Of a stretch of DNA of 64,000 nucleotides, positions 12,793 to 22,128 are shown in pieces. Location of the stretch: positions 45,662,698 through 45,726,697 of the forward strand of contig JALGQZ010000011.1 of the NCBI GenBank assembly GCA_023105745.1, read 5' to 3'. The notes under the pieces are model-generated. The model did no database searches. It was not told the origin of the DNA and saw only the letters and a program-made list of their open reading frames with translations. The translations under genes and the position numbers were made by a program. This DNA comes from Austropuccinia psidii (Eukaryota > Basidiomycota > Pucciniomycetes > Pucciniales > Sphaerophragmiaceae). Position 1 is the stretch's first letter; each line of letters begins with the position of its first letter.

Positions 12793-13266
12793 AGTTTGTT
12801 CAGTAGCGATATGATTCCTTTTTCAAATGGATAACAAGCAAGCCAGGTATAGTATTAAATTTATTAGACTATAAATTTGTGACACTATTTTAAGAATAAT
12901 GTCACAAGGACGTGGAATGGGACTTTAAATCTACCTCTCATTGGTTAAGAGTGTTGACATTAACAAGAAAGTTTATATGAGTACAAATTTAGGAAAACCA
13001 GAGATAAACATCTTGCCACATTATTATCTGCGTTCACGCACTTATGAAGGGAAAAACATAAAAAAACTGCCGTGAATTTACAAAGAATATATTTAAGAAG
13101 AATCCAGTCAATTGTACTCCTCTTTCTAACAATTGCGATTACCTCAGTGGATAGTTTTCAAAGACTTCTCAAACTTTGTGTGTCTTTTCAATTCAGGTTA
13201 CATATTTATCCTGGGTTTGATCCTTACTCAATTCAACATGAAGTTAGTTAATGTAAATTGACTTAT
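12793..13266. other. Spacer between the two minus-strand Harbinger genes
   Basis: No gene is seen. On the minus strand this would hold the 3' flank of the Myb-like gene, or a long intron of it, and the promoter of the coiled-coil gene. Confidence 0.4.
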
Positions 13267-13461
13267 TTAGTGATTCCACTTACCACTCCCTGATGCATTC
13301 TGCAAATGCACCGGTGGCTCATCCAAAGGAATTCCTGTTATTTTCGATAACATGGCCATCATGTATAGATGCATCTGATCGCTTCTTCGTTTATCCTTGG
13401 CGCGCATTTGTACTTCCTGTATTAGCCGTTCTTCTTCACGCTCCCTCCGTAACATCTCTCT
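13267..13461 (-). pseudogene. 3' part of the Harbinger Myb-like gene, cut off by element A
   Basis: The frame is rich in Arg/Glu (LRREREEERLIQEVQMRAKD), ends near 13,267 and is the direct continuation of the reading frame that stops at the other side of element A. Joining the two flanks through a single copy of the CTCCT duplication gives one uninterrupted frame across the junction (ARDEE, then REMLRRE). A GTAAGT donor at 13,283 may mark another intron; otherwise the protein ends six codons later. The Arg/Glu helix before the C-terminus is typical of these Myb-like partners. Confidence 0.75.
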
Positions 13462-13466
13462 CTCCT

Positions 13467-15482
13467 TGTAAGGTTTGACTATGAAACAATAAGTAAAAAT
13501 TACTAATTTATTACTTATTGTACTCTGAATGTCCTTATAAATTGAGTAAATAAGATTAAAAATATAATAATAATAAATAATTATTATTATTATGGCGTAA
13601 AATAATTATATTATTAAATAAATATAATAATATAATTTATATTATGAAAATATAATATAATAAATAAATATATTAATATAAAATAATTAATATATTAAAA
13701 AGCTCTTTATTATTGTTACCAACAAATAATAAAGGCGTAAAAAATTGTTTTTTATTAATAAAAAACAATTAATAACAATAATATTACTAATATTAAAGTT
13801 ATGAATTAATATAAATACTATTTATATTAATTAAAGAGTTATTAAGAGAGTAATAATAGAGAAATTATTATAATAAGAGAGAATAACCTACTTTTAACAC
13901 TTAATATAATAATTTTGAAGTATTTTACGCCAAAAAATATAAATACAACTTTTTCAAATTGTATTTACAATAAAAATAAAGAAAATTACAAATTATTCTG
14001 GATTTTTACGTGGAAATGAGTTTTAGAGAGATTTTTAACAAAAACAATTAAATAAATGATTTAATCACGTCAAAATAGATGATTATAGCAAGGTGGTCTT
14101 TGGTCTTTAATAATATAATGCTTTTATATATAAAGAATAAAGAAAATTACCTTTTGATTTAATTGATTTAATGTTTTTGATGCGTCTGAGGGGAAAAAAG
14201 AGCTCTATTTATAGTAAATACCTCCCTCCTAGAGTCCAACAGGCTTCTAGTAGACGTGTACTGACCATATCCACTGGAATTGATCAATATTTTAAGGTTT
14301 GAGGGTGATTACATCATGATCAAACCATCTTACATCATTATTGCACCATTATTTAAAGTTATCACTGTAACTTTAAGTTTGATGACATCAGAGGCTTGGC
14401 AGAACCCCAAATTTCGTGGATTTTATTAGTTTTAATCATAAACTAATAGTATTCACCAATTTTATCACTCTTGTGACTGTTAAACTTAATTTAAGGTTAC
14501 AGTAGGTGACCATAACTGCTCAATTTAAGCTCAAACTTTGATCTTCAATAACTTTTAAGATTTACACGCTACAGCAATTCAGAGAGTGAATTCTGATAGC
14601 CTGGCATAACCTTATTATGCTGCCAAGAGCTTATCATTACATCATCAAAACTCTAATTTTGGTGATTTTTCTTGTAACTCATCTTTTCTGTCGAAATTCA
14701 ATATTTTAAGCTTCAAACCTTGATTTCAGGGGTTATACCCTGAATTTAATAATAAAAATTACATCATTCTTCACGAATGAACTAGTAGAATCCAACTGTA
14801 TACTTTTTTTTAAGTTTGGATCACTTTCACAACAAAGTGGTCAACAGCTCTGTTGATTTTTATCAATATTTCATCATAGGTTTTAACCTTGTTTATAATT
14901 TGTAAAATAAAGTTCATATCTGTGTTCTTACAGTAATTACGTGGTAACTTTATTTTTGGTTCATCATTCTATCATGTATAGTTTAGAAGATATTAGCTAT
15001 GATCCTTGAATATATGCGTTGACCAAAAAAGTGCATATATTCAGGATAATTCCTTAAGTATTGACTTTGAGAATTAGCTTATTAATTGTTTTATGTGTGG
15101 ATTTTTATGGGGAATCCACTGGTACAATTTATTTTACATGTTGTTTCATTGGTCTCTGAGATAAATAGGATTTTATGGTTTTTATAAGGTATTATACCTT
15201 ATAATTCATTAAATATTGACTTCACAGATATGCCATAAAAATGGTATATGTGTATTTTTCCATGAGGAATCCAATGGTATAATTTATTTTACATGTTTCA
15301 TTCATTGGTTTTTAAGTTAAACCAATTTTTGTGTTAATTTATGGTATTTTTTGTATATTTAAGTAATTAATTTTAATGTATAATTATTCTAAGTAATTTT
15401 AGTATAATTATATTAAAGGTATAATTATTCTTAATCTTTTTGTGACCTTATTGGGTATGTGGTCATATCTCAAAGGCTCACA
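13467..15482 (-). repeat. Element A 3' LTR (left copy)
   Basis: This copy is 2,016 bp. It has a TATA box (TATAAATAG, 14,205-14,213), the donor-like AAAAG|GTAATT a few dozen bases beyond, and a perfect 28-bp palindrome at 13,743-13,770. Compared with the right copy it carries an extra 17 bp near 15,405-15,425, next to a repeated TATAATTAT. Confidence 0.95.
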
Positions 15483-15500
15483 TTCCCTACCACCAAAAAA
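15483..15500 (-). other. Polypurine tract of element A
   Basis: GGTGGTAGGGAA on the minus strand abuts the 3' LTR start (TGTGAGCC). The same tract precedes the 3' LTR of B (38,695 on) and, as GGTGGGAGGGAA, of D (49,957 on). It is the expected plus-strand DNA primer. Confidence 0.75.
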
Positions 15501-15600
15501 GATTGTACCACAATCTGATATGTATGATAAGGGTATCATCCACTGTCCTACCTCTTCAATAGACTTTGTTAGTCTTGAAGCTCAATAATGCTTAACTTTT

Positions 15601-18600
15601 TTATTGTTCAGGTTTTCTTTCATGTCTGAACCTTCTTAGTAGTTTATCAGCATTTGTTATATCTTTCTCAAGTAGCCATTCATCTTCTTGAGTTGAATTT
15701 CTATACCTTACAAGGTATTCTCTTTCTTTTTTGTTTCTTGTCCTTCTTTCTTTAAGGACTTTTACTATTTTCTTTTCCTCTCCTTCTTCCAAGGGGGGAA
15801 TCTCAAGTGGGGGTTTATTTCTTAGTGGAAATAACTCTTTGTCACTTGAACTGTAAGGTTTTATCAGACTTACAGGGAAAGTTGGGTGTTTGTTCATTAG
15901 TTCACCTGTGAGTTCCAATTGCACAGCATTGGGTCCATGAAGTGCTTTTATCATAAATGGTCCTGCAAAGGAATCTTTCAATTTCTTTGGGCCTTTTATG
16001 TTATTGAAATTAAGGGTTGATACTAAAACCAAGTCCCCTATTTTGAAATCAGGTGGCTTATGACTTTTATCCCATCTTTCTTTTGCATATTTAAAAGAAT
16101 CTTGCATGCATCTGTTTGCATGGTGTCTTGCTTTGTCAAGCATTATCTTGAAGCTGCTTGCTGTTGGATGTATATCCACTAAGTCCTTTTTGAGGGTATC
16201 ATAAGGAAGTCTTGGATTCCAACCTTTCTCTAGCATTGCTGGTGTTTTGCCAGTAGAAGAATGGATTGATGTCTTATATGCCAATTCAAGTGCTGGTATT
16301 AGTGTACACCAATCATGGGTAAAACCATCAGAATCTTTGAATTCTAGCCCATAAGCACAGAATCTTCTGATCATATCCTCTAGGGTCTGTATCATTCTTT
16401 CTGCTAAACCATCAGTTTGAGGATGATAAGCTGTTGAGAATGATAACTTTGTCCCAAACAGGTTATGGAGATTTGTCCATAATGCTGAAGTGAACTTTGG
16501 GTCTCTGTCACTTATAATATTTTGGAATAAGCCTGTATGGCTAATGACTTTATTCCATATCATTATGGCTGTATCCATAGCTGTGTCATCTTTATGACAT
16601 GGTAAGAACATGGGAGTTTTGCTGTATCTGTCAACTAGCACTAGGCATGCATTATAACTCCTGTCTCCTCCTGGAGGTAAGGCTGTTACCCAATCCATAT
16701 GAGCTATTTCCCATGGGGATTTTGGTTCTTGGATTTGGATCATCATTCCAAATTTCTTTCCTGTGGCTCTGTTGGCTTTTTGACATCTGTCACAGGTCTG
16801 GCAGTACTCTGCAACATCTTTCTTCCAATTTGGCCACCAAGAACAGGTTTTCACCCTCTCTAGTGTCCTATCTTCTGAGAGATGTCCAGATGCAACACTA
16901 TCATGACACTCATGTAAAATGGTGTTTATTAGTGTTCTGTCTGTTAAGGCCATAACACATGTATGTTTTGTTCTATGGTAAAGGATTCCATCAAGGAGGT
17001 GAAATCTTCCTTCATCATATGCCTTTTTCCATATTTCATCTAGTTTTGATGAAAGTGATGGATCTTTGCAGTCTTTCATTAGAAGTTGGCTTAAGATATG
17101 GCAATTTTTGTCTGTCTTATAGCTTTCTTTAACTTGGTTAAAGAATTCTGTGCCAATGTCTGTAACACATATTCCTTCTATATGGTGCTCTTCTTGTGGT
17201 ACCCATGCTGGATTGTCAGGGGTATTTGCTAGAGCCCATCTGCTGAGACCATCTGCATTTTTGTGAATATTTCCAGATTTATGAACAATAGTCATATTTC
17301 CTCTATATTCTTGGATAGCAATTTGCCATCTTAGCATATGTCTGTTTGGAGTCTTCATATTTAATAGTGATTTCACAGCATTACAGTCTGTGATTACATC
17401 AAATACTGTGCCATCCAAATAATAATGCAATTTTTCTAAAGCCCACACTAGGCATAAGCATTCCATTTGGCTTGCTCCATACCTTGCTTCTGTTGGCTTT
17501 ATTTGCCTTGAAATGAAACAAATTGGTCCTTCCACTGGTTTATCATTGATAATTTGTGTTTGGTGAAGTGCAGCACCTAGTCCTTCTCCACAAGCATCAA
17601 TGTACAGTTTGAAGGGTAGTTTCCAATCTGGCATTAGGAGAAATGGGGCATTTGTTAAGGAATTTTTCAATTCTTCATATGCCTTGACTCTTTCTTCTGT
17701 CATCTCATAGACTGTTTGTTGGTCACATAGCTTATACAAGGATTTAGCAATCTTTGCAAAGTCCTTTATATGCTGTCTATAGTAACCAGCAAATCCTAGA
17801 AATGATTGCATTTCTTTTTTGGTTTGAGGCATTGGTTTAAGTAGTACTGCTGCTACTTTATTTTTGTCTATGCCTAGACTAAGTCCAGATACCACATGTC
17901 CTAGTGCTTTTAATTCACTATATGCAAAATGACACTTTTTCAAGGAAATTTTCATATTCACTTGAACTATTTTCTGTAGTACCCTTTCTAGTCTTGTAAG
18001 GTGATTTTCCCAAGTTTCTGAGCAAACTATAATATCATCAATATAGATAATTAACCATCCTTCTGATAATTCTTCAGGAAATATGGTATTCATCATTCTT
18101 TGATAATGGGAAGGTGCATTTTTTATTCCAAATGGCATTCTTAAGTATTCAAAAATCCCACAATGGACTATTATTCTTAGTAGTTTCTTGGCATTGTCTG
18201 TTAAGACATTTTGATGAAAACCCTCAAGAGCATCCATAGCTGTGATGAACTTAGCTTGTGACAATTGGGTCAATGTCTCATGGATTCTGGGTATTGGATA
18301 TCTGTCTGGAATGGTATAGGTATTCAGGGCTCTGAAGTCTCCTACCATCCTTGATTTTCCATTATGCCAAGTTATAATGACAGGTGTAGTAACTTCTACT
18401 TGTTCATTATGTCCAACCTTTCTTAATACTCCAAGGTCCATTAATTCTTTAATGTGTACCTCTAAGGCTTCTCTAGCTCTTGGACTGGCTGGATAAGCAG
18501 GTCTTCTTAATAAAGGTGGGTAAGGCTTTTCTACATTAAGAATTATATCCACTTCATGTCCAATTATGGCACCTAGTGGCTCTTTGTCAGTTGCAAAGGC

Positions 18601-21399
18601 ATTTTTATACTTAAATAAGAGGTCAATCAATTTTTCTTTCATTTTTTCTGTTAATTCTTGATTGAATTCTGCCTCTTTAAGTTGATCAGATATAAAAATT
18701 TCTTTTTCTGGAATTTTTTCTTCCTTCTTAATAACTGTGATTTGTTTTTTGTTATTTAAGAAGCCAAACTTTTGTCTTTTGTTATCTCCTATGGTAAAAT
18801 ATCTGTCTTTTTGGTTGGAGATATCTATACCATAGATTGATAAGTAGTCATTCCCAAGTATGAAATGATTACTAGTACAGTTGTCCATTACTACAAACTC
18901 TACTTTAATTCTAACACATTGTGAGGGATGAGGAAAAATTAGTGTTAAATCAATTATTCCAAGGGGCTTCATGCTCTCACTTGCACTACTAAATTTGACA
19001 CCTTGTATTGGCATAAGTTTTTCTTGCCAATTTGGGACAATGGTTTTTAAATAACTTTTGCCAACACAAGTGCAATATGCTCCTGTATCCAAGTTAACTT
19101 TTCCTTCCTGGTTATCAACCATAACAATACTTATACTTGATTTTCCAGCTGTATATCCCATTCCTCTTGCAGGTTTGGTTCTATACATTTTGGCATCTTG
19201 TATGTTTGTCAGGTTTGTGTCAGATGTTCCAACTTGTGGTAAGTTTGAATTAACATCCAGTACTTCATAAATTAAGTCAATATTATTAATTTGTGCATTA
19301 ATTATATTGATTTCATCACTTTCAGAGCTTTCTGACTCTTCTGTCTCTTTTTCAGAGTCAGATTCCTCTTCTTTGTCATTGTGGCTTTCTGTTTCCACAA
19401 TTTCATGAATTTTTGCTTTTTTAAGGCAATTATTGGCTAAGTGTCCAATACCTCCACATTTATGGCATTTTCTTTGCTCATTATTGTTGGATGTATTGGG
19501 CTTAAAGGATTCTTTTGGTTTATCTTTTCTGATAAATGGTTTATTTGGGCTTTTAATGTCCAATTTTTTCCAAGTCCTGCCAATTTTTGTTCTTGTCACT
19601 ATATCTTCTAGTGCATTTATATACTCTTCTGTGGAGCATGGTTCTATACATCTGCTTCTTAGGGCATGTTCTAGTTCCCCTCCACATTTTTTAAGTATTT
19701 TCATATGCACCATCTTCTGTGACATTTCTGGGTATAGTGCATTAAGTCTTTCAACTTGTTTTAAGAACCAAGTTAAAGGTTTGTCTTTCTCTGGGTCAAA
19801 GAAAGAGTTTTCAAATGCATTTTCTATCTTATACCTCCAGGCATCATTTGCCCACTTGGTGATTATTTCTTGTTTCCACCAAGACCAGGTATTTTTACCA
19901 TTTGTTTGTCTTATGCCATAATACCATCTTTTTGCAGATTTCTCAAACAAAGAATGTAATCTTGCAGTGATTAATTCATCTGGTATGGCATAATCTTCTT
20001 GTAACATGTCAATTGTTTTAATGAATGACATGTGGTCATATTCACCTTCTCCTGTGAATGTTGGCCATTCTTTCAGTTGAGGTGCTTCCTTCATTAAGAC
20101 TTGGTTATTATCTTGGTGACTCAAGTCTGTTATGAAAGGATTTGACAATTCCTCTTTTGTTTTAACAGGGCTTCTTATATGAGAAAATGGTGTTGATAAC
20201 TTTGGCATATTTAAATTAGCCTCATTAATTTTATCCATTTTTTCAGTGATAAGTCTTATTTCACTCTGAATATCATCTTTCAGATGCATTCTTGCTTCAT
20301 CACTTTTTTCCACATGGTCCAAAAGTAATTTTTGGTGTGATGAAGTCTTTTCTTCAAATTTTTCTACAGAAATACTTAATTTATTCAATTTTTCTGTAAG
20401 ATTGTCAATACTCACATCATAATTGATTGTCAAAGTTTTGTCTTTGATATCTTTTATGTATTTATACAATTCTTGTTGTCCTTGTATTAATTTTTGAGTA
20501 TTGTCAATTAAATTCTTTGGTTTATTATTTTCAACAATAAACTTAATGTTGTCAATTTCTTTCTTGTTTTGCACAACAATTTTTGTTAAAGAAGATAAAT
20601 TGTTATTTATTTCTTGTAGTGATAATAAACTGTCTTTAATTTCTTTTAGAGGTAATATACTATTTTTAATTTCTGTTAAAGTATTTACAACATCTTTGGA
20701 CAAGGTTATTTCTTTGGGAAATGAGGTTGTCTCATTCTTTGCTCTTCCTTGTCCATGAATTCCATCAAGGTTCTGGCCATGTTGAAAACATTGTCCATGG
20801 CATCCTTTTGGATTCTTGGGATTCTGTAGCTTGGGGAATATGGTTTCCTCCAATGCTTTTTCTTGTTCTTCTTCCCTTCTTGGGGAAGTGGGTTGGCTTG
20901 GGGCTTGCTGGTAGAAGCTACTGGGGCTTCTTCCTTGGTTGCCTCCCTCTTTTTGGCATGGTAATCCTTGATTTTTTTGATTTGAGGTTTGGATGACAGT
21001 GGATTCCATCCATTGGAGTATTTCACTATCTCCTCCTCTTTGAGGAACTTTTTCAGGATGTGCCAGGAGTTCATCACTCCTTGGTGTATTTGAGGCAACA
21101 TTTCCCAATCTTTGTCCTTGTACACTGTGCAATACTGCTTGTACTGGCTCATGTAGATGTCTATTTGAGCCCTCTGAATGTGATTTGTACCTGTTTGAGT
21201 TACTCATACTTAGTTCTAATTCAGGCTCAGATATCATGGGCATTTCTGGGACTTGCCTTTGGGATAAGGCACTTCCTTGTGTGGATTCTGTTCCACTGGG
21301 GATATTGCCCTTTCTTTTCCCTTTTGAGGGATCAATTCTACCTCTGAGTCCAGCTCCATCTGATTGGATGGAGTATTGGGAACCTCTTCTGGTAGTCAT
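15601..21399 (-). CDS. Gag-pol polyprotein of element A (1,932 aa)
   Basis: The single frame encodes a retrotransposon capsid-like domain at residues ~440-620 ([15 protein letters not shown]), a CCHC zinc knuckle near 645-657 ([14 protein letters not shown]), and an aspartic protease with DTGA at ~771. Reverse transcriptase follows with YIDD at ~1119, RNase H with [14 protein letters not shown] at ~1262, and integrase with an HHCC region ~1497-1545 and catalytic Asp ~1569, Asp ~1632 and Glu ~1667. A C-terminal chromodomain-like segment occupies ~1870-1925 ([15 protein letters not shown]), which is thought to guide integration to chromatin in chromoviruses. No frameshift or catalytic loss is seen. 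The first ~226 codons overlap ORF1 in another frame, and the ATG lies within ORF1 intron 1. Gag-pol could therefore start at this ATG on unspliced RNA, or be entered by -1 frameshifting from ORF1. Confidence 0.95.
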   Translation of the reverse strand: MTTRRGSQYSIQSDGAGLRGRIDPSKGKRKGNIPSGTESTQGSALSQRQVPEMPMISEPELELSMSNSNRYKSHSEGSNRHLHEPVQAVLHSVQGQRLGNVASNTPRSDELLAHPEKVPQRGGDSEILQWMESTVIQTSNQKNQGLPCQKEGGNQGRSPSSFYQQAPSQPTSPRREEEQEKALEETIFPKLQNPKNPKGCHGQCFQHGQNLDGIHGQGRAKNETTSFPKEITLSKDVVNTLTEIKNSILPLKEIKDSLLSLQEINNNLSSLTKIVVQNKKEIDNIKFIVENNKPKNLIDNTQKLIQGQQELYKYIKDIKDKTLTINYDVSIDNLTEKLNKLSISVEKFEEKTSSHQKLLLDHVEKSDEARMHLKDDIQSEIRLITEKMDKINEANLNMPKLSTPFSHIRSPVKTKEELSNPFITDLSHQDNNQVLMKEAPQLKEWPTFTGEGEYDHMSFIKTIDMLQEDYAIPDELITARLHSLFEKSAKRWYYGIRQTNGKNTWSWWKQEIITKWANDAWRYKIENAFENSFFDPEKDKPLTWFLKQVERLNALYPEMSQKMVHMKILKKCGGELEHALRSRCIEPCSTEEYINALEDIVTRTKIGRTWKKLDIKSPNKPFIRKDKPKESFKPNTSNNNEQRKCHKCGGIGHLANNCLKKAKIHEIVETESHNDKEEESDSEKETEESESSESDEINIINAQINNIDLIYEVLDVNSNLPQVGTSDTNLTNIQDAKMYRTKPARGMGYTAGKSSISIVMVDNQEGKVNLDTGAYCTCVGKSYLKTIVPNWQEKLMPIQGVKFSSASESMKPLGIIDLTLIFPHPSQCVRIKVEFVVMDNCTSNHFILGNDYLSIYGIDISNQKDRYFTIGDNKRQKFGFLNNKKQITVIKKEEKIPEKEIFISDQLKEAEFNQELTEKMKEKLIDLLFKYKNAFATDKEPLGAIIGHEVDIILNVEKPYPPLLRRPAYPASPRAREALEVHIKELMDLGVLRKVGHNEQVEVTTPVIITWHNGKSRMVGDFRALNTYTIPDRYPIPRIHETLTQLSQAKFITAMDALEGFHQNVLTDNAKKLLRIIVHCGIFEYLRMPFGIKNAPSHYQRMMNTIFPEELSEGWLIIYIDDIIVCSETWENHLTRLERVLQKIVQVNMKISLKKCHFAYSELKALGHVVSGLSLGIDKNKVAAVLLKPMPQTKKEMQSFLGFAGYYRQHIKDFAKIAKSLYKLCDQQTVYEMTEERVKAYEELKNSLTNAPFLLMPDWKLPFKLYIDACGEGLGAALHQTQIINDKPVEGPICFISRQIKPTEARYGASQMECLCLVWALEKLHYYLDGTVFDVITDCNAVKSLLNMKTPNRHMLRWQIAIQEYRGNMTIVHKSGNIHKNADGLSRWALANTPDNPAWVPQEEHHIEGICVTDIGTEFFNQVKESYKTDKNCHILSQLLMKDCKDPSLSSKLDEIWKKAYDEGRFHLLDGILYHRTKHTCVMALTDRTLINTILHECHDSVASGHLSEDRTLERVKTCSWWPNWKKDVAEYCQTCDRCQKANRATGKKFGMMIQIQEPKSPWEIAHMDWVTALPPGGDRSYNACLVLVDRYSKTPMFLPCHKDDTAMDTAIMIWNKVISHTGLFQNIISDRDPKFTSALWTNLHNLFGTKLSFSTAYHPQTDGLAERMIQTLEDMIRRFCAYGLEFKDSDGFTHDWCTLIPALELAYKTSIHSSTGKTPAMLEKGWNPRLPYDTLKKDLVDIHPTASSFKIMLDKARHHANRCMQDSFKYAKERWDKSHKPPDFKIGDLVLVSTLNFNNIKGPKKLKDSFAGPFMIKALHGPNAVQLELTGELMNKHPTFPVSLIKPYSSSDKELFPLRNKPPLEIPPLEEGEEKKIVKVLKERRTRNKKEREYLVRYRNSTQEDEWLLEKDITNADKLLRRFRHERKPEQ

Positions 21400-21625
21400 A
21401 ATTAAAGAATAAGAAAAAATAAAAGTATTTTAGAATGAAAATTCTTTTATGGCAATTATAAAAAGAGGTGCTCACCTTCAGAGTCTTGAATGGTGGGTCC
21501 TGGAAAGTCTAATTTCTTAGCTTTCTTTCTTTTGGTGATAACTGGTGTTGGAGAACTTTGACAAGTTTCTTCCACCAACCTCTCAACAGTAGCTTGGTTA
21601 TCTTCTGTTGGGTTATCTTCAAACA
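20706..21625 (-). CDS. ORF1: spliced leader protein in a different frame from gag-pol (proposed)
   Basis: Three exons form one frame: 21,476-21,625, 21,257-21,388 and 20,706-21,190. Intron 1 (21,389-21,475) is GTGAGC...ACCAG and intron 2 (21,191-21,256) is a GC-AG intron (GCAAGT...ACAG). Both are phase 1. Intron 2 carries the only stops in this frame. The product is about 255 aa from exon 1 on. It has an acidic start (FEDNPTEDN), a Lys-rich patch, a central block (QYK...[15 protein letters not shown]) and a conserved end ([11 protein letters not shown]). Splice sites, phases and protein blocks recur in B and D, and the final motif in C. The last two exons overlap gag-pol out of frame. Exon 1 begins after a TAG acceptor with a split GTG codon, so translation must start upstream, probably in the LTR. 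It could be a Gag N-terminal part fused by frameshifting, or an accessory protein. Function unknown. Confidence 0.6.
20712..20718 (-). promoter_or_regulatory. Candidate -1 ribosomal frameshift site CCCAAAG
   Basis: In the ORF1 frame the bases read TTC CCA AAG AAA TAA, that is a canonical X XXY YYZ heptamer three bases before the stop codon. Slipping back one base at this point continues as CCC AAA GAA, exactly the gag-pol frame. Element B keeps the same heptamer and stop at 43,918-43,924. I cannot assess downstream RNA structure by eye. Confidence 0.5.
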
Positions 21626-21945
21626 CTAAAAAAGACAAATAAATATAAGTCTTTATATAAGAAGTGTTATTTTTGGCAAGATATGGCAATTTTCCACGTA
21701 GAAATTGCTTTATATCTTAAAAAATTGAAATAAAATAAAGAAATGAATAAAAAATGAATAAAAATAACTTTTTTTATTGGTTTTTAATATTTTTTAATAT
21801 TTTTTATGTATTTTTTATTTTTTAAAGAATAAAATAAAAAAGAATATGATTCTTATAAAATTAAATTATAATAAAATTATTTTTAATTTATAAAATATCT
21901 TTTTTAATCACTAGAGTCACTCAAAGAAAGTTCTTGCAAGTCTAA

Positions 21946-21967
21946 GGATGTGAAAAACCACGTGTAA
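21946..21967 (-). other. Conserved 22-nt block in the retrotransposon leader (A)
   Basis: TTACACGTGGTTTTTCACATCC on the minus strand lies between the PBS and ORF1 exon 1. Near-identical copies are at 45,095-45,116 (B) and about 56,805-56,826 (D), although the leader around them is otherwise AT-rich and divergent. It may be a cis-acting RNA signal such as a packaging or dimerisation element; this is inference. Confidence 0.45.
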
Positions 21968-22107
21968 GACAGTACAATTGCTTTCCAAATGCCTCAATAG
22001 CTTTTAAAATCAATAAAATATAAAATTATTATATAATTTATGATTATAAATATAATTTATTATTGGATAAACCCAAATAGAATCTTTTTAAAGGTCTTTT
22101 AAGTAAA

Positions 22108-22128
22108 TATCACGGCCAGGCCCCCAAA
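22108..22128 (-). other. Putative primer binding site of element A
   Basis: Directly after the LTR end comes TTTGGGGGCCTGGCCGTGA on the minus strand. The same TTTGG...GCC(T/C)(G/A)GCC(A/G)TG core follows the corresponding LTR in elements B, C and D. TGG at +3 is the usual start of a tRNA-primed site. TGGGGG would require a primer tRNA with discriminator C, as in eukaryotic tRNA-Pro, but I cannot extend that match with confidence. Confidence 0.55.

Noticed and set aside
12412..13284. Coiled-coil gene as the last exon of the Myb-like gene
   Set aside because: The donor at 13,283 is phase 1, while the only acceptor near 12,820 needs phase 2, with a stop just upstream. Kept as an alternative only.
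16599..21412. Several plus-strand frames of 70-160 codons opposite the gag-pol of A, for example 19,433-19,921 and 42,316-43,128 opposite B
   Set aside because: They are antisense shadows of a long coding frame. They recur in A and B only because the underlying sense sequence is conserved.
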